NCBI GenBank assembly: GCA_963580455.1
Contig: OY756972.1
Location: 6,959,001-7,023,000 of the forward strand
From: Euonymus europaeus
Lineage: Eukaryota > Streptophyta > Magnoliopsida > Celastrales > Celastraceae
Direction of reading: 5' to 3'
DNA length: 64,000 bases
In this document: positions 11,321 through 23,939 of the stretch, one piece after another
Layout: each line of letters starts with the position of its first letter
Numbering within the stretch: the first letter of the stretch is position 1
Program-made: the position numbers and the translations under genes
Notes under the pieces: model-generated
The model's input: the letters and a program-made list of their open reading frames with translations, nothing else
Database searches by the model: none
What the model was told of the DNA's origin: nothing

Positions 11321-11643
11321 AAAACTTACGCATTTGACAATGCCGGAAAATTTCTTTTGTAGTGCAATTGCCCCGTCAATTCACAACCATGGCGACGCCT
11401 ATTTTTCTTTGTCACAATTTCTTTGCCACCTTTCAACCTCCTCCCACAATCCTTCACTCTAACTTGATCTAGCTCGATGTAAATAGGTTCCGAAAGACGA
11501 ACGCTTGCTTGAGATTGGGATCCACTTGCTAAATTCATGGACTTTATTTTCTCGTGAAGATACCCAAATGTCTTCGTCGCCAACTCAAAAATATGTAGGC
11601 TCATATAAGCATCATCAATGATCTTTGATGCAAGTCTTCGTAG

Positions 11644-12448
11644 CTAGGAAGCACGGGTGCGCCTAACACCCTGGAGCACCCGCACCAGATACGTTTTGGG
11701 TGCGGGTGCGCCATTTGGAGAATCCTATTTTTTAAAAAAGAAAAATAAAAATGGGTGCGGCATGGGATTCGTCTAGGGTTAAATATATACACTGTAAACA
11801 AAAGAAAATACGGAAAAAAAAGAGAAGAAAAAAAGAAAAGAATCGCAAGAACCAGAGAGCCAGAGACGCAGACGGCTACCTAGTATGAGGTCGAGCCTCA
11901 TCGCTGGTCGCCGGTTGCTGATTAGGTCAAGCTCGCGCTCATGCTGTGCAACCAGGTCTAGGTCAGGTGTGAATGATCCTCTCTCTACTCTCTAGTCTCT
12001 GTTTATCTCTCTCTCTCTAGTCTCTGCCTTCAATGATAATTATCTCCTCGAAAGAGCTTGCCCAACCAACGCTTCCTTACTCCTTAGTTCCTTGTGAATC
12101 TTCAATGGCTTCAAGCTTCATTCTTTGCTTCGGGAATTTCAAAGTGCAAAAGGCTTCGGTGGAATTTGTCCTTTCTTTCTATCTATATAGGTAGTGGAAT
12201 TTTTTGTTATTTTTAATTGATGGGTAGTGGAATTTGCTGGAGCCTGGATATATGGGTATTGGCCATTGGGTATAAGAAGGTTGCTGCTGAATGTGTCATT
12301 TGTCTTATGGGTAATATATATTTATTTATATATATTTTATTAGTCGTATCCTCGCCGCACCCGTATCCTTTATTTTTTGAGAATTGACGAATCCGCGTAT
12401 TCCGTATCCCCGAATCCGTACTCCCGCACCCGTATCGGTGCTTCTTAG
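11644..12448. mobile_element. 805-bp hAT-type non-autonomous element, perfect 8-bp TSD
   Basis: Flanked by exact direct copies CTTCGTAG (11636-11643 and 12449-12456). The left end reads CTAGGAAGCACGGGTGCG; the reverse complement of the right end reads CTAAGAAGCACCGATACG and then GGTGCG. The interior has no transposase. Its insertion interrupts the minus-strand FAR1 reading between the SWIM domain and the C-terminal tail. The 8-bp target copy and short inverted ends point to the hAT superfamily. Confidence 0.8.
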
Positions 12449-12734
12449 CTTCGTAGTAGGTTGTCATCTTCAAGAAGGGAAGCTTCACATCCACCTTCCC
12501 CACGTAATCTAAATCAACAATCTGTTTTAGCGGCCTTTGTCCACCTACGTAGTTCTACTTGGGAGACAATCATTGTTGCAATTTTTCCCTACTAAAAGTA
12601 GCAAATACATGCCGACAAAGAACTCCAGAAGATTCAAATTTCTTGCAACTACAACTCACATAGTCCATCGTCTTATCCTCCACCACCCTTCGTACTCGTC
12701 CCTCACTTCTTTCAGCCCTTCTCACATTATAAAT

Positions 12735-14964
12735 TGTCACAGCCGGTTTTGCGAAATAAATTTTTATAAGAGTCGCCACCAATTGTAATAGGTGCAATTG
12801 GTCACCATAAAAATAGTTTGGTTTGCGAAAATCCAGAAAATGGATAAGCGAGTTTATTACGTATGAGAAAGGTGTAAGGCACCCCACAACGTCTGTTTTA
12901 AAAACAGTTGTCAATTGAACTTTTACTATCCCATTAAATGATTTTTAAAAAAAAAAACATTAATCGTAACAAAAATACGTATATAAGGTAAAATAATTAT
13001 ACATTATAAAAAAAATTATATAGGATGAAAATAATCTTTAGAAAAATATCATAGCTATATAGGATAAAATAATTTAAGCAAATATAAAGCTATGTCAAAA
13101 TAGAATAGAATGACTTTATAAAATATATGTAAACTATATTCAAATAGAATAAAATAATAAAAAAATGAAAAATAAAATAAAAAGAAAAGTAAACGAAAAT
13201 AAGATAAAATTAAAATTAAAATCAAATCAAATCAAAAATAAAATAATAAAACGAAAATAAGAACAAGATAAAATAATAAACAAAATAATATATAAAAATA
13301 AAGACAAAATTAAAAAAATAAAAAAATGAAAATAGAAATAGAAACAAAGATAGAAATAAAATGAAATTAAAATGTTGAGAACTGAGTTTTTGCGTGGACT
13401 ATACGATATTGAATTATCGCAAATACAAAACCAAATATGTCATATATCAAGATCAACCAGTATTGGCTTCAATAAGAGCCTTGCACCAATTCAAACACAT
13501 ATTTCAAGTTAATTCCACCTTGTCATAACTTGTCTTAAATACATACCCCAACATGTCATGCATCCTAACTCAACTAAAAATGTCCATAACCAACTCATGG
13601 CATATTCAAATCAGTCTTCACAGTATTGCTAACTCATTATGATGGGACCGTAACATACCCAATCCCAATTCCAATTCAAGCATTCAAAAATTTCAATCAA
13701 GATATTCCCACATTTAATCAGTCATCAATCTAAAACACCAAAAAACTCACAAATTAACCAAAACACAATGGTTTGCTTTCAAATGTTGTATTTAAAAATC
13801 CAGGACTATTGAGGCATTTTTTTAAAAAATAACTAAGTAGAACCCAATATTGCATTCAAAGGAAATAAGATTTAAAACCCCTATAGATGATAGACTAGCT
13901 TTGAAATAATATATGAGAGAAGTAGTGGTAAAGCATGCACTGGAACAAACTTATGATTGACAAACAACACGTAAGGCCCTAATTTAAGACTAAAAGAGTA
14001 CAGCTATCATTCTCAAATAGGACAACTACCATTGGGGCACTTAGGGGGCACTTAGTTAAGCATGTTATGTGCATTAGTTTTAGGCAAGTATTTTCACAGA
14101 TTTCATGCTTTGAATTGTCTAAACCAACGTAAAATTAAACTACACAACTCATCCCAACTCAATCCATTTCTGAAAATTGAATTCAATATCACCAAAAAAA
14201 AAAGTTCTCAATCAAGCCATAAAGAAAAATCCCAAAAAAAAATCTTAATTAAAAATAAAGATGTTCAATTCATACACCTGATGATATTTGTGCAAAATGG
14301 AATTTGAACTTGCTTGGGTAAGGCACGACAGAGATGAGTTGAGGGATCAAAGTTTGGTAGTGATCTTTGAAGGACCAGAAAGGTGATGATGATAAATGGA
14401 ACAAATGAAACCCAGTGGAGTGGAGGAGATAGGTGGTCCACGAAACAATAAACAGTGGAGCAAGAGAAGACTTTCTTCTTCCCCTAATCAAGCCTTTTCT
14501 CTTCTGAAATTCCAGCCCCCTCTCTCATCCCGAAACACCAAAAAAGCCTCCATCTTTTCTACAATCGAACTCCTCCCCTTAGAACTAGAGCATGGTCTCT
14601 TTATAAAGCGAGGAGCGGATCATCAATTGAAACGGTCAGAATTTTTTGAATCCCAAATCAACCGGATATTTCACTCAATATTATCATATCTTTCCATTTT
14701 TTTCAGCGTTTTTCCAACTCTCTTTCTTTTTTTTCAGCATCGACGGCGCCCCCTCCTTTTTGTATATTCAGCATCTCATATTCTCTATAGGTTTAGGTGA
14801 AGCTTGGGCCGGGCTGCCTATGTCCATGGCATTTGGGCTGCATACCTCTAGTGGGTTGGGTTAGTAAAATTGGGACTTAATGCTTTTTGCTCATTGGATC
14901 AATTCTTTAGGGCTTAAATGGTTTATCGGGCCTTAATGGTTTGGACCAAAATTGGGGTACAACA
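12735..14964. mobile_element. Solo LTR (Ty3/gypsy, Ogre/Tat-like), 2.2 kb
   Basis: The left end TGTCACAGCCGGTTTTGCG and the right end GGGGTACAACA have the TG...CA form of LTRs. The flanks are TAAAT (12730-12734) and TACAT (14965-14969), a 5-bp target copy with one mismatch. Near the left end are GTCGCCACCAATTG and GGTGTAAGGCACCCC, words familiar from the 5' part of Ogre/Tat-type LTRs. No gag-pol lies next to it, so it is a solo LTR left by recombination. It splits the FAR1 transposase gene; coding sequence resumes on either side. Confidence 0.75.
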
Positions 14965-17059
14965 TACATGCACATATCCTCTACTTCTCGGTCTACAACC
15001 ACTACATAAGCCGTGCTCTAATACAATTAATCTTGAAATTTACAGAAGATGGTATGTGTGTGTACTTCACTTATATCTTTCTCTATTGGCCACACAGTCT
15101 TCATAACAAGTTGTTCATTGATGTCTTTATGGTCAAGAAATAATTCTTGATGTCGTTGGTGTTTCTATGCCCTTTCAAATCGAGAAAACAAAATCCACCA
15201 TACTATTTTTTTTTGAGACATAATGCTTGAAGAAAGAATGAAAACTTTATGCACGTTGACTACTTGACATGCCTAAAAAATAAGAGAAAATGATTATTAA
15301 TCAAGGTATAAGCTATTAAAGAATTCATGAATTAACTAGTAAAAAAAAACTATATTCCTGCAGAAAATGTTCCATTAACATAAGTAGGAATCCATTTGCC
15401 CTGGATTTCATAGAGCCCTTTCAACCATTCATTGTCTAACATTTCGCTTATATTGAGCACGTTAAACCAAGCAGACTCAAACTGTTCAGCATCCTCCGAA
15501 TTCCATATGCAATCCTTGAACTTAGAAAAGTGATCTTTCCACTTAACTGCATCCAATTTTTTTGAGAATTTGCTAAGAATATGCCACATATAGAGTCTGT
15601 GTGTCGTGTTTGCGAAACTCTCAGAAATAGCTCTTGTCATAGCAGGATCTTGGTGAGTGATGATCATTTTTGGTGCTCCATTTGGCATGGCTATAAGCAA
15701 TTGTTGTAAGAGACATGAAAATGATTATGTTGTTTCGTCACTTAAAAATGTGCAAGCTAAAAGAGTGCTTTGGCCATGAAGATTCACTCCAACAAATGGA
15801 GCAAAAATAATCCCATATCGATTTGTGTTATAAGTAGTGTCAAAAACCACAACATCACCAAATGCATGATATGATCTCCTACATTCATGATCAGCCGAAA
15901 AACAATGTCTAACCTTATTTTCTAAATCCATCTCGAATGTGAAAAAAATTCAGGATTTTTGTCTTTCTCAATCTCAAAATATTCAAACAACATCTGAGCA
16001 TCCTGCTTTACATCATCTTTGCGCATTATAAATTTTTTTTCCAGTGCATCCTATGTTTCTATGCCTCTGGCTTGAAGTTCAAAAATACTTATTTGCTAAT
16101 GCATAGGAACATTAGCTGTTGAAAATTGGTGTGTAAATGCCTTTTCGCACTTGAAACAAAACGATGAGACCTCAACATTTGCACTTTTCTTGGTGTTGCA
16201 AATACATGATTATGAATCTCATTGAATTGTGATACAACATAGCATGATTTTGTCTTACATTTGACAACACTTAATTTTTCTTTACAGCCTTCCATAGTTT
16301 CTGGCCTCTTCCTAATACTAGTAGCTTTAGATTTTTCATAATCTCTAACCCCCTCTTTGTAACAAACAAATTTCTTTCGAATAATTTCATTGGATTTGTT
16401 TGTCTTTGAAGAATAATTTCGATCACTAAAACCAAGAAACCTAGCATATTCATTGTAGAACATTTGAGCTTCCTCAACTGAATCAAACTCCTTCCCCACT
16501 TTTGAAAATTTTCACACTCTACTTGAGGCACAAATTCTTGAGCATTATTTGATGAAGAACCCAAATCACCTTCCTCTACATAATGCATTTCACTATCCTT
16601 CACCAACATATAAAAACTTCCAATTACAAAAAGAAGATAGATTTTACTAGATTTCTTTGAGAGGTAGAATTGACTTTGGGGTTGCATATTCTTCCCGAAC
16701 TTGCAGAGACAAGTTGCTGGAGAAGGGCAGAATGAAAAAGATAGTTCTTGCACAAATTGCAGATACAAGGTTGCTAGAGAAGGGCTGCAAATCACCACCG
16801 TCGTCGGAAGCAAGAAGATAGTTTGGGCAAGGGAGGAAAAGCCATATGAAGAAGATGGAAGATAAATCTCGTCGGAATCAGTGGGGCTAGTTTGATGGGC
16901 GCAACAGGGAAGAAGAGAATAAGTTGGATCAGGGTCTCCACCCTTCTTTTAAGGCTTTTTTTTATTTTTAAAAATCTTGATCGTCCAATTGATCAGAAGG
17001 CCGGGAGGGGGATCTCGCATCACAAATTTTATACGGGATCCCGCCTATGAGCCCTGCTG

Positions 17060-18889
17060 TGTGTGTGTGTATATATATATATATATTATTTTAGGTTTAA
17101 TTACCAATACATCCCTCATGAAAATATTATAGACGAATAAAAACACAATTAAATGTGTGCAAATAAATTGCAGCAATTTGAATTGATGCGCTATTGTGAA
17201 GACAAGTGACTATCGTGTCTCTTCTGACTCGGTCACACACTTTGGGGAAAATTTCCTACTTGGTCGCATACTTTGGGAAAAATCTCCTGCGCGTCGCATG
17301 CAGCAGCTGGCGTACGCCCCTACCTTGGGCATCCACGTGACTTCTTGACTTGATGGAATAACTTTACTGCCTGAGTGAGACTGTTTGGTTCATAAATAGA
17401 AGAGTTTTATATGTGAATAGTATCACATTTAAATGAATTTTCAATTTGGAGACATTTTAATATTAAAAATTATTAACATATATTTGAAGAAAATCTAAAT
17501 ATATACAAAAAGTTTTAGAATGGGAATTTAACTATAAATATTAATATATACATAAATGAGGGTTCGTGTGAGATAAGAAGAGTGAGGAATAAGGGTGGAT
17601 GTATACTTTTGGAATTTTATCAGAAAGCTTGGATGTTATGAGAAATAAATTGTCAAAATATTCAAATAATGCTCCTGAAAAGCTACCTTTAAGTAGCATT
17701 TTTAAAAGCTCTAAAAAGTGTTCTTATAATACTATTGTCAATATTAATAGTTGATTGTAAAGAAGCATTAATGCTCCTCCAAAAGTTTCACCAAACAGAG
17801 AATATTAGTCCGCAACTACTTTGTGGTATCCAGAAAGTTCAAGAGAGCACAATCACCGACTATAATCCTGTATAAATAGGAAACATGAAATTTGGGTGCA
17901 AGTGTGAAGCAGGTAAGAGAGAAGTAATAGTGACAGAGAGCTCTAGCTAAGGCCTAAGTGTCAAGTATCGTCATTAAGTTGAGTAGTGTGTGACTGGCTG
18001 ACCGGTTGTATATTTAAATTTACATTAAATACAGGTGAGTTTATTTGGGTATTCGAATTCTACAAAATTAGTCTATGTAACGTGGACACATCTCCAACCT
18101 AAATTCTCAATATCGGACCAGATCATGATTGTGGTAGCGAATCCGAGCTTGGGATTCATCATTCGGGACATATGATTTTAGTAGTGAATCCGAATTTTGA
18201 GTCCGTTGAACATAAAAAAAAAATTACAAAGAAAAAATTGATACTATAGAGAAATATAAGTTATATAAAGGGGAAAAAATTATGCACTAGCAATGATTTC
18301 ATTGTTTTTTGCCGAACTTTTCCGTCCGAGCCTTGGGGTTCATCGCTTGAGACATAAGATTTTAGTAGTGAATCTAAGCTTTGGGTATATTAAACATAGA
18401 AAGAGAGATTTTATAGAGAAAAATGATTCTATAGAGAAATAAATGTTCTACAAAGAAATATAAGTCTTATAGAGAAGAAGAGTTCTGCACTAGCAGTAAA
18501 ATAAAAAATGTGATTTTATGTTTTTGGCCTAAATTTTTTGTTTGACCACCAAAATGATCGTCGCTGATCTCAAAATAAGCACTACTACAAGAGCAATAAA
18601 GCCCCTGAGCTATGGCAGCTAAAACGGAGGTCTGCCGTCGGAGGATGCCCAAAAACTTCTTTTCCTCATTGTTGTTGTTTCCAATGTCGGATCTAGATGA
18701 GGCCGATGGAATTAGAATTACCGGGTCGAGATGAATATTACGCCACCAATTTTTCTATAAATATTCTTCATGAATAACCGATTTATTTTATATACATACC
18801 TAAAGAATAAATATAACTTATTTTTCATACTTTATTCATTGATCAGTTTTATATGGGTTGTCATGTTGATGATTCGAGTTTATAGTATA
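17060..18889. other. Intergenic region, no gene seen
   Basis: It opens with a GT/TA compound microsatellite (17054-17085). It then holds AT-rich DNA and a diverged local duplication (about 18147-18270 and 18326-18450) sharing ATATGATTTTAGTAGTGAATC-type words. A CACTACTACAAGAG word at 18580 resembles a CACTA end but has no subterminal repeats behind it. Confidence 0.5.
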
Positions 18890-18918
18890 CTAGGATGATG
18901 TGCTCGGGCTTCGCCCCG
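18890..18918 (-). mobile_element. Second Helitron-like 3' terminus
   Basis: On the minus strand a GC hairpin (GGGC-GAA-GCCC, plus strand 18906-18916) is followed about a dozen bases later by CTAG (18893 to 18890) and then T. This fits a plant Helitron 3' end. The element body would run to higher coordinates. A weak candidate 5' end (TCTAGTATATACTTAC on the minus strand, from 21475) is preceded by G rather than the usual A, so it is uncertain. Confidence 0.5.
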
Positions 18919-19617
18919 GGTCCTATAAATACTGCCCAACTAAAGTCTATTATGTAGCAAAAAGGGATGTAAAAGATGAGATGGGTCAATGTAAATTTAG
19001 TGGAATAACAAAAGGTTCAAATCATCAAAATATTTTACTAATGCTGGCTTTAGAGTATACCGAATCAGTATTGCTATCCTTTTTTAAAAGTAATATGAAA
19101 TCATTTTCGTTGTGGTGACTTAATTGGTACAACTAATTTGAAGGGACAATTTTGTACATTAAAACATCTTAAAAGCAGATCAATTCTTTTGTTGTTTTCT
19201 CATAATAATAAAATCAAATGACATGTCACAGAACTACTTCAACAGCTTTTACTTGTTGTCGTAGGAGAGAATCTGCAGATTTAGTGGAACTTTCGCACTT
19301 CCACGTAAGAGATTTATGAGATTATAAGCTAGATTTTATATGCACCACAACCTAACTATATTCCTTTTTGTAACAGAAGCCACCCTCTTCATGCACAATC
19401 AGATGCCAATCCTGTTCTACAAAATTTTGCCATAACCACTATGTCAATAAATCTGTAAGCTTCGAATGACTTGAAACTGAAGCACTTTAACACAAACCAT
19501 ACTTTCAGTAATTTTTAAACATTTGAGATGGCTTATTAGTACATGCATCGACTTATATCTTAATTACTCAAAAAACAAAAATAGGAGGACAAAAAATTAG
19601 GGATAAGCCAAACTCAA

Positions 19618-20145
19618 TCCATAATTTCAGGAATTTTGAGACAGTAGAGGCTACAAAAGACATACTTCAAATTAGTGATTCCAACATGCTTGAAATCTAA
19701 TAGTCTCTTTATAAACATTTACCATCTAATGATTGATGATGATCTTTTGCTGTTCAGCCATTCATTTGTTGGCTTACATCTAAATTTGCAAGGAACTTTG
19801 TTAGGCAACAAACATATACAGATTAGCTACTCTGTAAGATAGAGCCATGTGATGGAGAAGGGGACATTTTGTCTACTGGTGCGATAATAAGTTCATAGGA
19901 CGTTCATAATTTCTGGAATTTTGAGACAGGAGAGGCTACAAAAGACGTACTTCAAATTAATGATCCCAACATGCTTGAAATCTAATAGTCTCTTTAAAAA
20001 CATTTACCATCTAATGATTGATGATGATCTTCTTCTCTTCAGCCATTCATTTGTTGACTTACATCTAAATTTGCAAGAAACTTTCTTAGGCAACAAACAT
20101 ATACCGATTGAGCTACTCTGTAAGATAGAGCCATGTGATCCTCAT
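19618..20145. repeat. ~240-bp direct duplication
   Basis: Segments 19618-19855 and 19906-20145 align almost base for base, from CATAATTTC through GAGCCATGTGAT, with about a dozen substitutions and about 50 bases between copies. A shorter tandem pair follows (20292-20374 and 20375-20457, period 83). A third diverged piece of that unit occurs near 20595. No protein homology is recognised. Confidence 0.85.
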
Positions 20146-20639
20146 AGACAGAACCATGTGTTATGCTTAGACTGAACTATGTGATACTCATACGTTTCTT
20201 GTTGAGCATGACACATAAAATCATCCTTCACCAATCAGAACACATTTGACTACATAATCAATATATCTTATGACAATCATCAATATATCTAGCTCATCGA
20301 CATAGGTGATTTAGATACCCAAACAACTCCTGAATATTCTCCATCAAAATCATTATTCAAACTTATTAACCAACGCTCATCGATATAGGTGACTTAGATA
20401 CCCAAAAAACTTCTCAGATTCTCCATCAAAATCATTATTCAAACCTATTAACCAACATTAATCAGAGTTTTTTTCCATCTATAAAGATATACCAAGATAG
20501 ATGAATACCTTTCTTGTTGAGCATGTCCCATTACATCATCCTTCGTTAATCAGACGACATTCAAGTACATAATACATTATACCAATTAATCTGTAAATCT
20601 AACTCCTCAACATAGTTGATTGAGATACCCAACCAAATC

Positions 20640-21475
20640 CTCAAATTCTCCATGGAAAGCTGCCTACTCTATCCCAGTAAGGGCTTAAGCGATGCGATCG
20701 AAGTAACCTAACCTGCGTCCATCTAGAACCTCGGTGAGAGAAAGACGAAACCAGAACACGCAAAAGAGAGAGCGAGAAATGGAAACCCAAAATTAGATTA
20801 GGTTTGGCAGAGGGGACTAACCTCGATGTTGGGTTGTTTTGAGCGGAGACAGAGAACAACTATGGTCGATGTTGTGACGTCTCCTACCCGTGAATTGCAA
20901 AGACAAAGAACCCCCTTAACCCGCTGAAATTTCGATTCACGTAGTTGAGGTTGAGGTTGGGAAACAGAAAAACCACGCCCTTCACCCTCGTCAGATCAAA
21001 AGAAAAGCAAACCAAGGAGACAGGGAAGAAAATGAAGATTGAAATAGGGAGAAGAACAAAGATCCAACCTTGGGCCAAAACACAGTCCTTATTGGTCGAA
21101 AATGATAAGAGAAGCAGAAGAAATCAGCTATGTAAGTACTGTCGAAGAAGCGAAGGTAAAAGAGGATGGTGGCATAGCTTATGTCAGTAGATAAAGCTTT
21201 GTGCCATATTTGATCGGAATTCTGACAGAGACGGCTGTAAAGCAGGTTCATGAACCTGTGAGATATAATAGTCCATGTGTCGGCGTGTAAACAACATCAG
21301 ACGGTGGAAAAGAAAGAAGAAGATGTTGATATGAGGACACAAAATCTACGAGGACGATGCCCAATTTCGCGAGTAGACGAGCAGAACGGGACTCGCTAGG
21401 AGAAGCTCCAAAATCGATGGACTTTATAGTTATTTATTATATATATATTATATATTATAGTAAGTATATACTAGA
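20640..21475. other. GC-richer segment resembling a 5' gene region, unidentified
   Basis: The base composition rises and the minus strand has a possible intron donor after CCAACATCGAG (about 20823). Neither strand gives a protein I recognise. It could be promoter and first-exon DNA captured by the putative minus-strand Helitron whose 3' end lies at 18890. Confidence 0.25.
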
Positions 21476-23244
21476 CATTCTACCCTGGCCCGACTTTCTG
21501 AAGTCTAAGCTCGGGCTACTGGGCCCAAACCCTGAGGTTCGGGATTGGGCCCATATATAATTTTGAACATTTTTTATTTAATAATTATATATTTGTATTA
21601 ATTGTTTATAAAAAATACTTATACAATTGAATAATGTAATATAGAATAAATGTAGTAATTTTGGTAATTGAATAATATTTTTTGGAATACATGTACTAAT
21701 TTTCTAATTGTTTTGAAGAATAATTGCATCATATATATGGTATATGTTGGTTGCTAAAATAATGTTTAGAACATGAGAAAGTGTTTTATGGAAATATAAA
21801 TCAAAACTTTAATTCAAAATCAATTAGTTTCCACTTTCCAACTCTAATCGGAATTAGAATTTAGAACAACCGCTAGAGTGAGGCGCCCATCTTGACTTGC
21901 CATGCAAGGCCTTTTGGGCGGATAACTTAGGTTCCTTCCAATATTATTGAACATCTAGGTCCTCCCTTGGTCCAATATTTTTAAGAATTCAAGATTCAAA
22001 TATTATTTTGTTCATTGGTCCATTCTTGATTTTGATAATTTAAATATTATTTTGCTCTTTGATCCATTCTTGACTTTAATTTTAATTATGTAAAATATTT
22101 ATTTTGCAATCTAGATCGAAATTCTGAGACTTGTTTTTTTTCTATCAAGACACTTATAAGAATTTTCTATATCATAACAAAAATAATTTTATCTTTGGTT
22201 GTCTTTGCAAAAAGAAAACTCAATAATTTTATCTTGTAACTTTCTCAATAACCGTTGTGATATGGTGAATTTTGTTAATTTTCCTTAAATAGGACAGGAG
22301 ACTATATAGAGTTACCAAGGGGACTCCGCAAGACACATATATTGTGACTCCCGAAATATTATTCTTTACAATCAAGCTCTATGACTAGGAATAACATTTC
22401 AATACAATGTACGTATGACACTACCTGAACTTTGGACGCACTCCCCAGTCCCGAATATGAAAGATTCTTACATCAAGGCTTTTACATGATTAGGAACCTT
22501 TCCCTGACCTGTGGAAAATGTACTTTCATATACTCCGTACAATACTTGGTAAGTTGTAGTGAGTTATTCGTACTATCGAACACTCAATTGGACCAAAGGC
22601 CCTACATTTTAATTTTGATGATTTTATCATATTATGCTATTTGATTACATGTGATATGTGTACTCTTTGATTGACAATTAATTGAATTTGAAAGTAACAT
22701 AAAATCGGTTTTCACTAAAGTGCTTTTAGCTCAACCTAGTTGTGAATTCAACTATTGTTCTTATATCAAATGAACTCTGATTAAGTTGAAATTTTGTAGA
22801 GATATCATTTACATCATTATGAACATTTTTCAGCAAGGAATTATTGGGAAATTTTGACATTTTCTTACTGAAATTTAAGCCTAGATTTATGTCCAAAAAT
22901 TATTTTTATTTTCTTAATTGAATTATCAATTGGCTTGGGATGTGATAAATGATGTTTTTTCAAATGGAAACTTTACATGTATATGATATAGTTTTCCATG
23001 CACACATATTGATCATTTGGACTAAACTAACATATGGTTCAAGCATGAAGCTCAAATGAGCATACAAACATACTTCCAAGTTTTCAGGTTACATCTGAAG
23101 TTTTGGTAATTTTGTAAGTCATTCGGCAGTCTAAGAATGGTTTTGAAAGACCAAGGAATTACCAAGAAATACCTAAGCACCATTGCAAAATCCACTAGAG
23201 ATTGTTGAAGCATTTTTGGAAAGAGCCAAGTTGGCGAGTTAATT
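21476..23244. other. AT-rich intergenic region, no gene seen
   Basis: Short GC words such as CCCGACTTTCTGAAGTC and CTGGGCCC at 21490-21550 interrupt otherwise AT-rich DNA. I found no supported coding or RNA feature. Confidence 0.5.
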
Positions 23245-23259
23245 CACTACTAGAAAATT

Positions 23260-23660
23260 GCTTTTTAGTGACGGAAAAATCTGTCACTAAATTGGAATTT
23301 TCCGTCTCTGAAAAGTTTAGAGACGGAAGTAGTGACGGAAAAAGTTCTGTGACAAAAATTGTTGTTGCAAATTTTTGTCACGGAATTTTGAGACGGATAT
23401 TTTTCGTGACGGAATTTTGTAACGGAATTTTGAGACGGATATTTTTCGTGACGGAATTTTGTCACGGAATTTTCCGTCACTAAAAGATTTTGAAATTTAT
23501 ATTAAAAATAAATAGTGACGGAAAATTCCGTCACTAATTTCCGACTAATATTGGAGATGGAAAATTCCGTCACTAATTTCCGTCTCTAATATATTTAATG
23601 AATTTTAAAAAAATGGATTGAACGAGTATTAGTGACGGATGTTTCCGTCTCTAATGAATT
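23260..23660. repeat. CACTA left subterminal repeats
   Basis: About twenty direct and inverted copies of a GTGACGGAA / TTCCGTCAC word, including a 43-base unit repeated at about 23387 and 23430. Confidence 0.8.
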
Positions 23661-23939
23661 TTTAATGAATTTTAAAATAAAATAATTGTTTTTTAAAAAA
23701 TAATTATTAAATTCATAAATAATTTGATAAAAAATATTAAAAATAATATTTAACTTTATGTTTAATTATTAATTTTTAATAATAATTTGACCATTTTAAT
23801 TTTTTATTTTAAATTAATTAGAAATTAAATAACTAAATCATTATAATAGAATTAAAATTAAAAAAACAAAGAAGAATTCAACAATAAAATTTAATAAATC
23901 CACAATGTTTTATTAAACGAAAGACAACTCGTGTATCTA

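Larger units (their letters stand above)
11326..16620 (-). pseudogene. FAR1/FHY3-type MULE transposase, broken
   Basis: Minus strand, domains in order. The FAR1 DNA-binding region (about 16560-16090) includes GKEFDSVEEAQMFYNEYARF and GCKEKLSVVKCKTKSCYVV, with a one-base frame slip just upstream of GKEFDS. The MULE transposase core (15931-15350) includes VVVFDTTYNTNRYGIIFAPF and ALIAMPNGAPKMIITHQDPA-like residues, then HRLYMWHILSKF. The C-terminal helical part (about 15210-15030) reads HQELFLDHKDINEQ and VMKTVWPIEKDISEVHTHH. The SWIM zinc finger (about 12680-12600) reads CSCKKFESSGVLCRHVF. The last segment (about 11650-11329) ends in a degenerate zinc-knuckle-like tail. Stops and frame slips occur, and two insertions split the frame between transposase core and SWIM and between SWIM and tail. 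Intact relatives bind the element ends and catalyse cut-and-paste movement. The flanking inverted repeats argue this is the element's own gene, not a domesticated FAR1 factor. Confidence 0.85.
9509..17059 (-). mobile_element. Mutator-like element (MULE) with FAR1-type transposase
   Basis: The left end (from 9509) reads CAGCAAGGCTCACATGCGGG. The reverse complement of the right end (from 17059) reads CAGCAGGGCTCATAGGCGGG. Similarity continues for about 90 bases through AAATTTGTGATGCG, a GATCTCCCTCC-type word and a CGTCCGATCAAT-type word. Long terminal inverted repeats plus a MULE transposase gene mark a Mutator-superfamily element. The flanks are TA and GT microsatellite, so a 9-bp target copy cannot be read reliably. 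Two younger elements are nested in it (11644-12448 and 12735-14964). Confidence 0.85.

Noticed and set aside
16271..16813. 180-codon minus-strand frame as a separate gene
   Set aside because: It is the FAR1 gene start read across a one-base slip; the downstream half is out of frame with the true domain.
18580..18600. CACTACTACAAGAG as a third CACTA end
   Set aside because: No subterminal repeat array and no partner end nearby.
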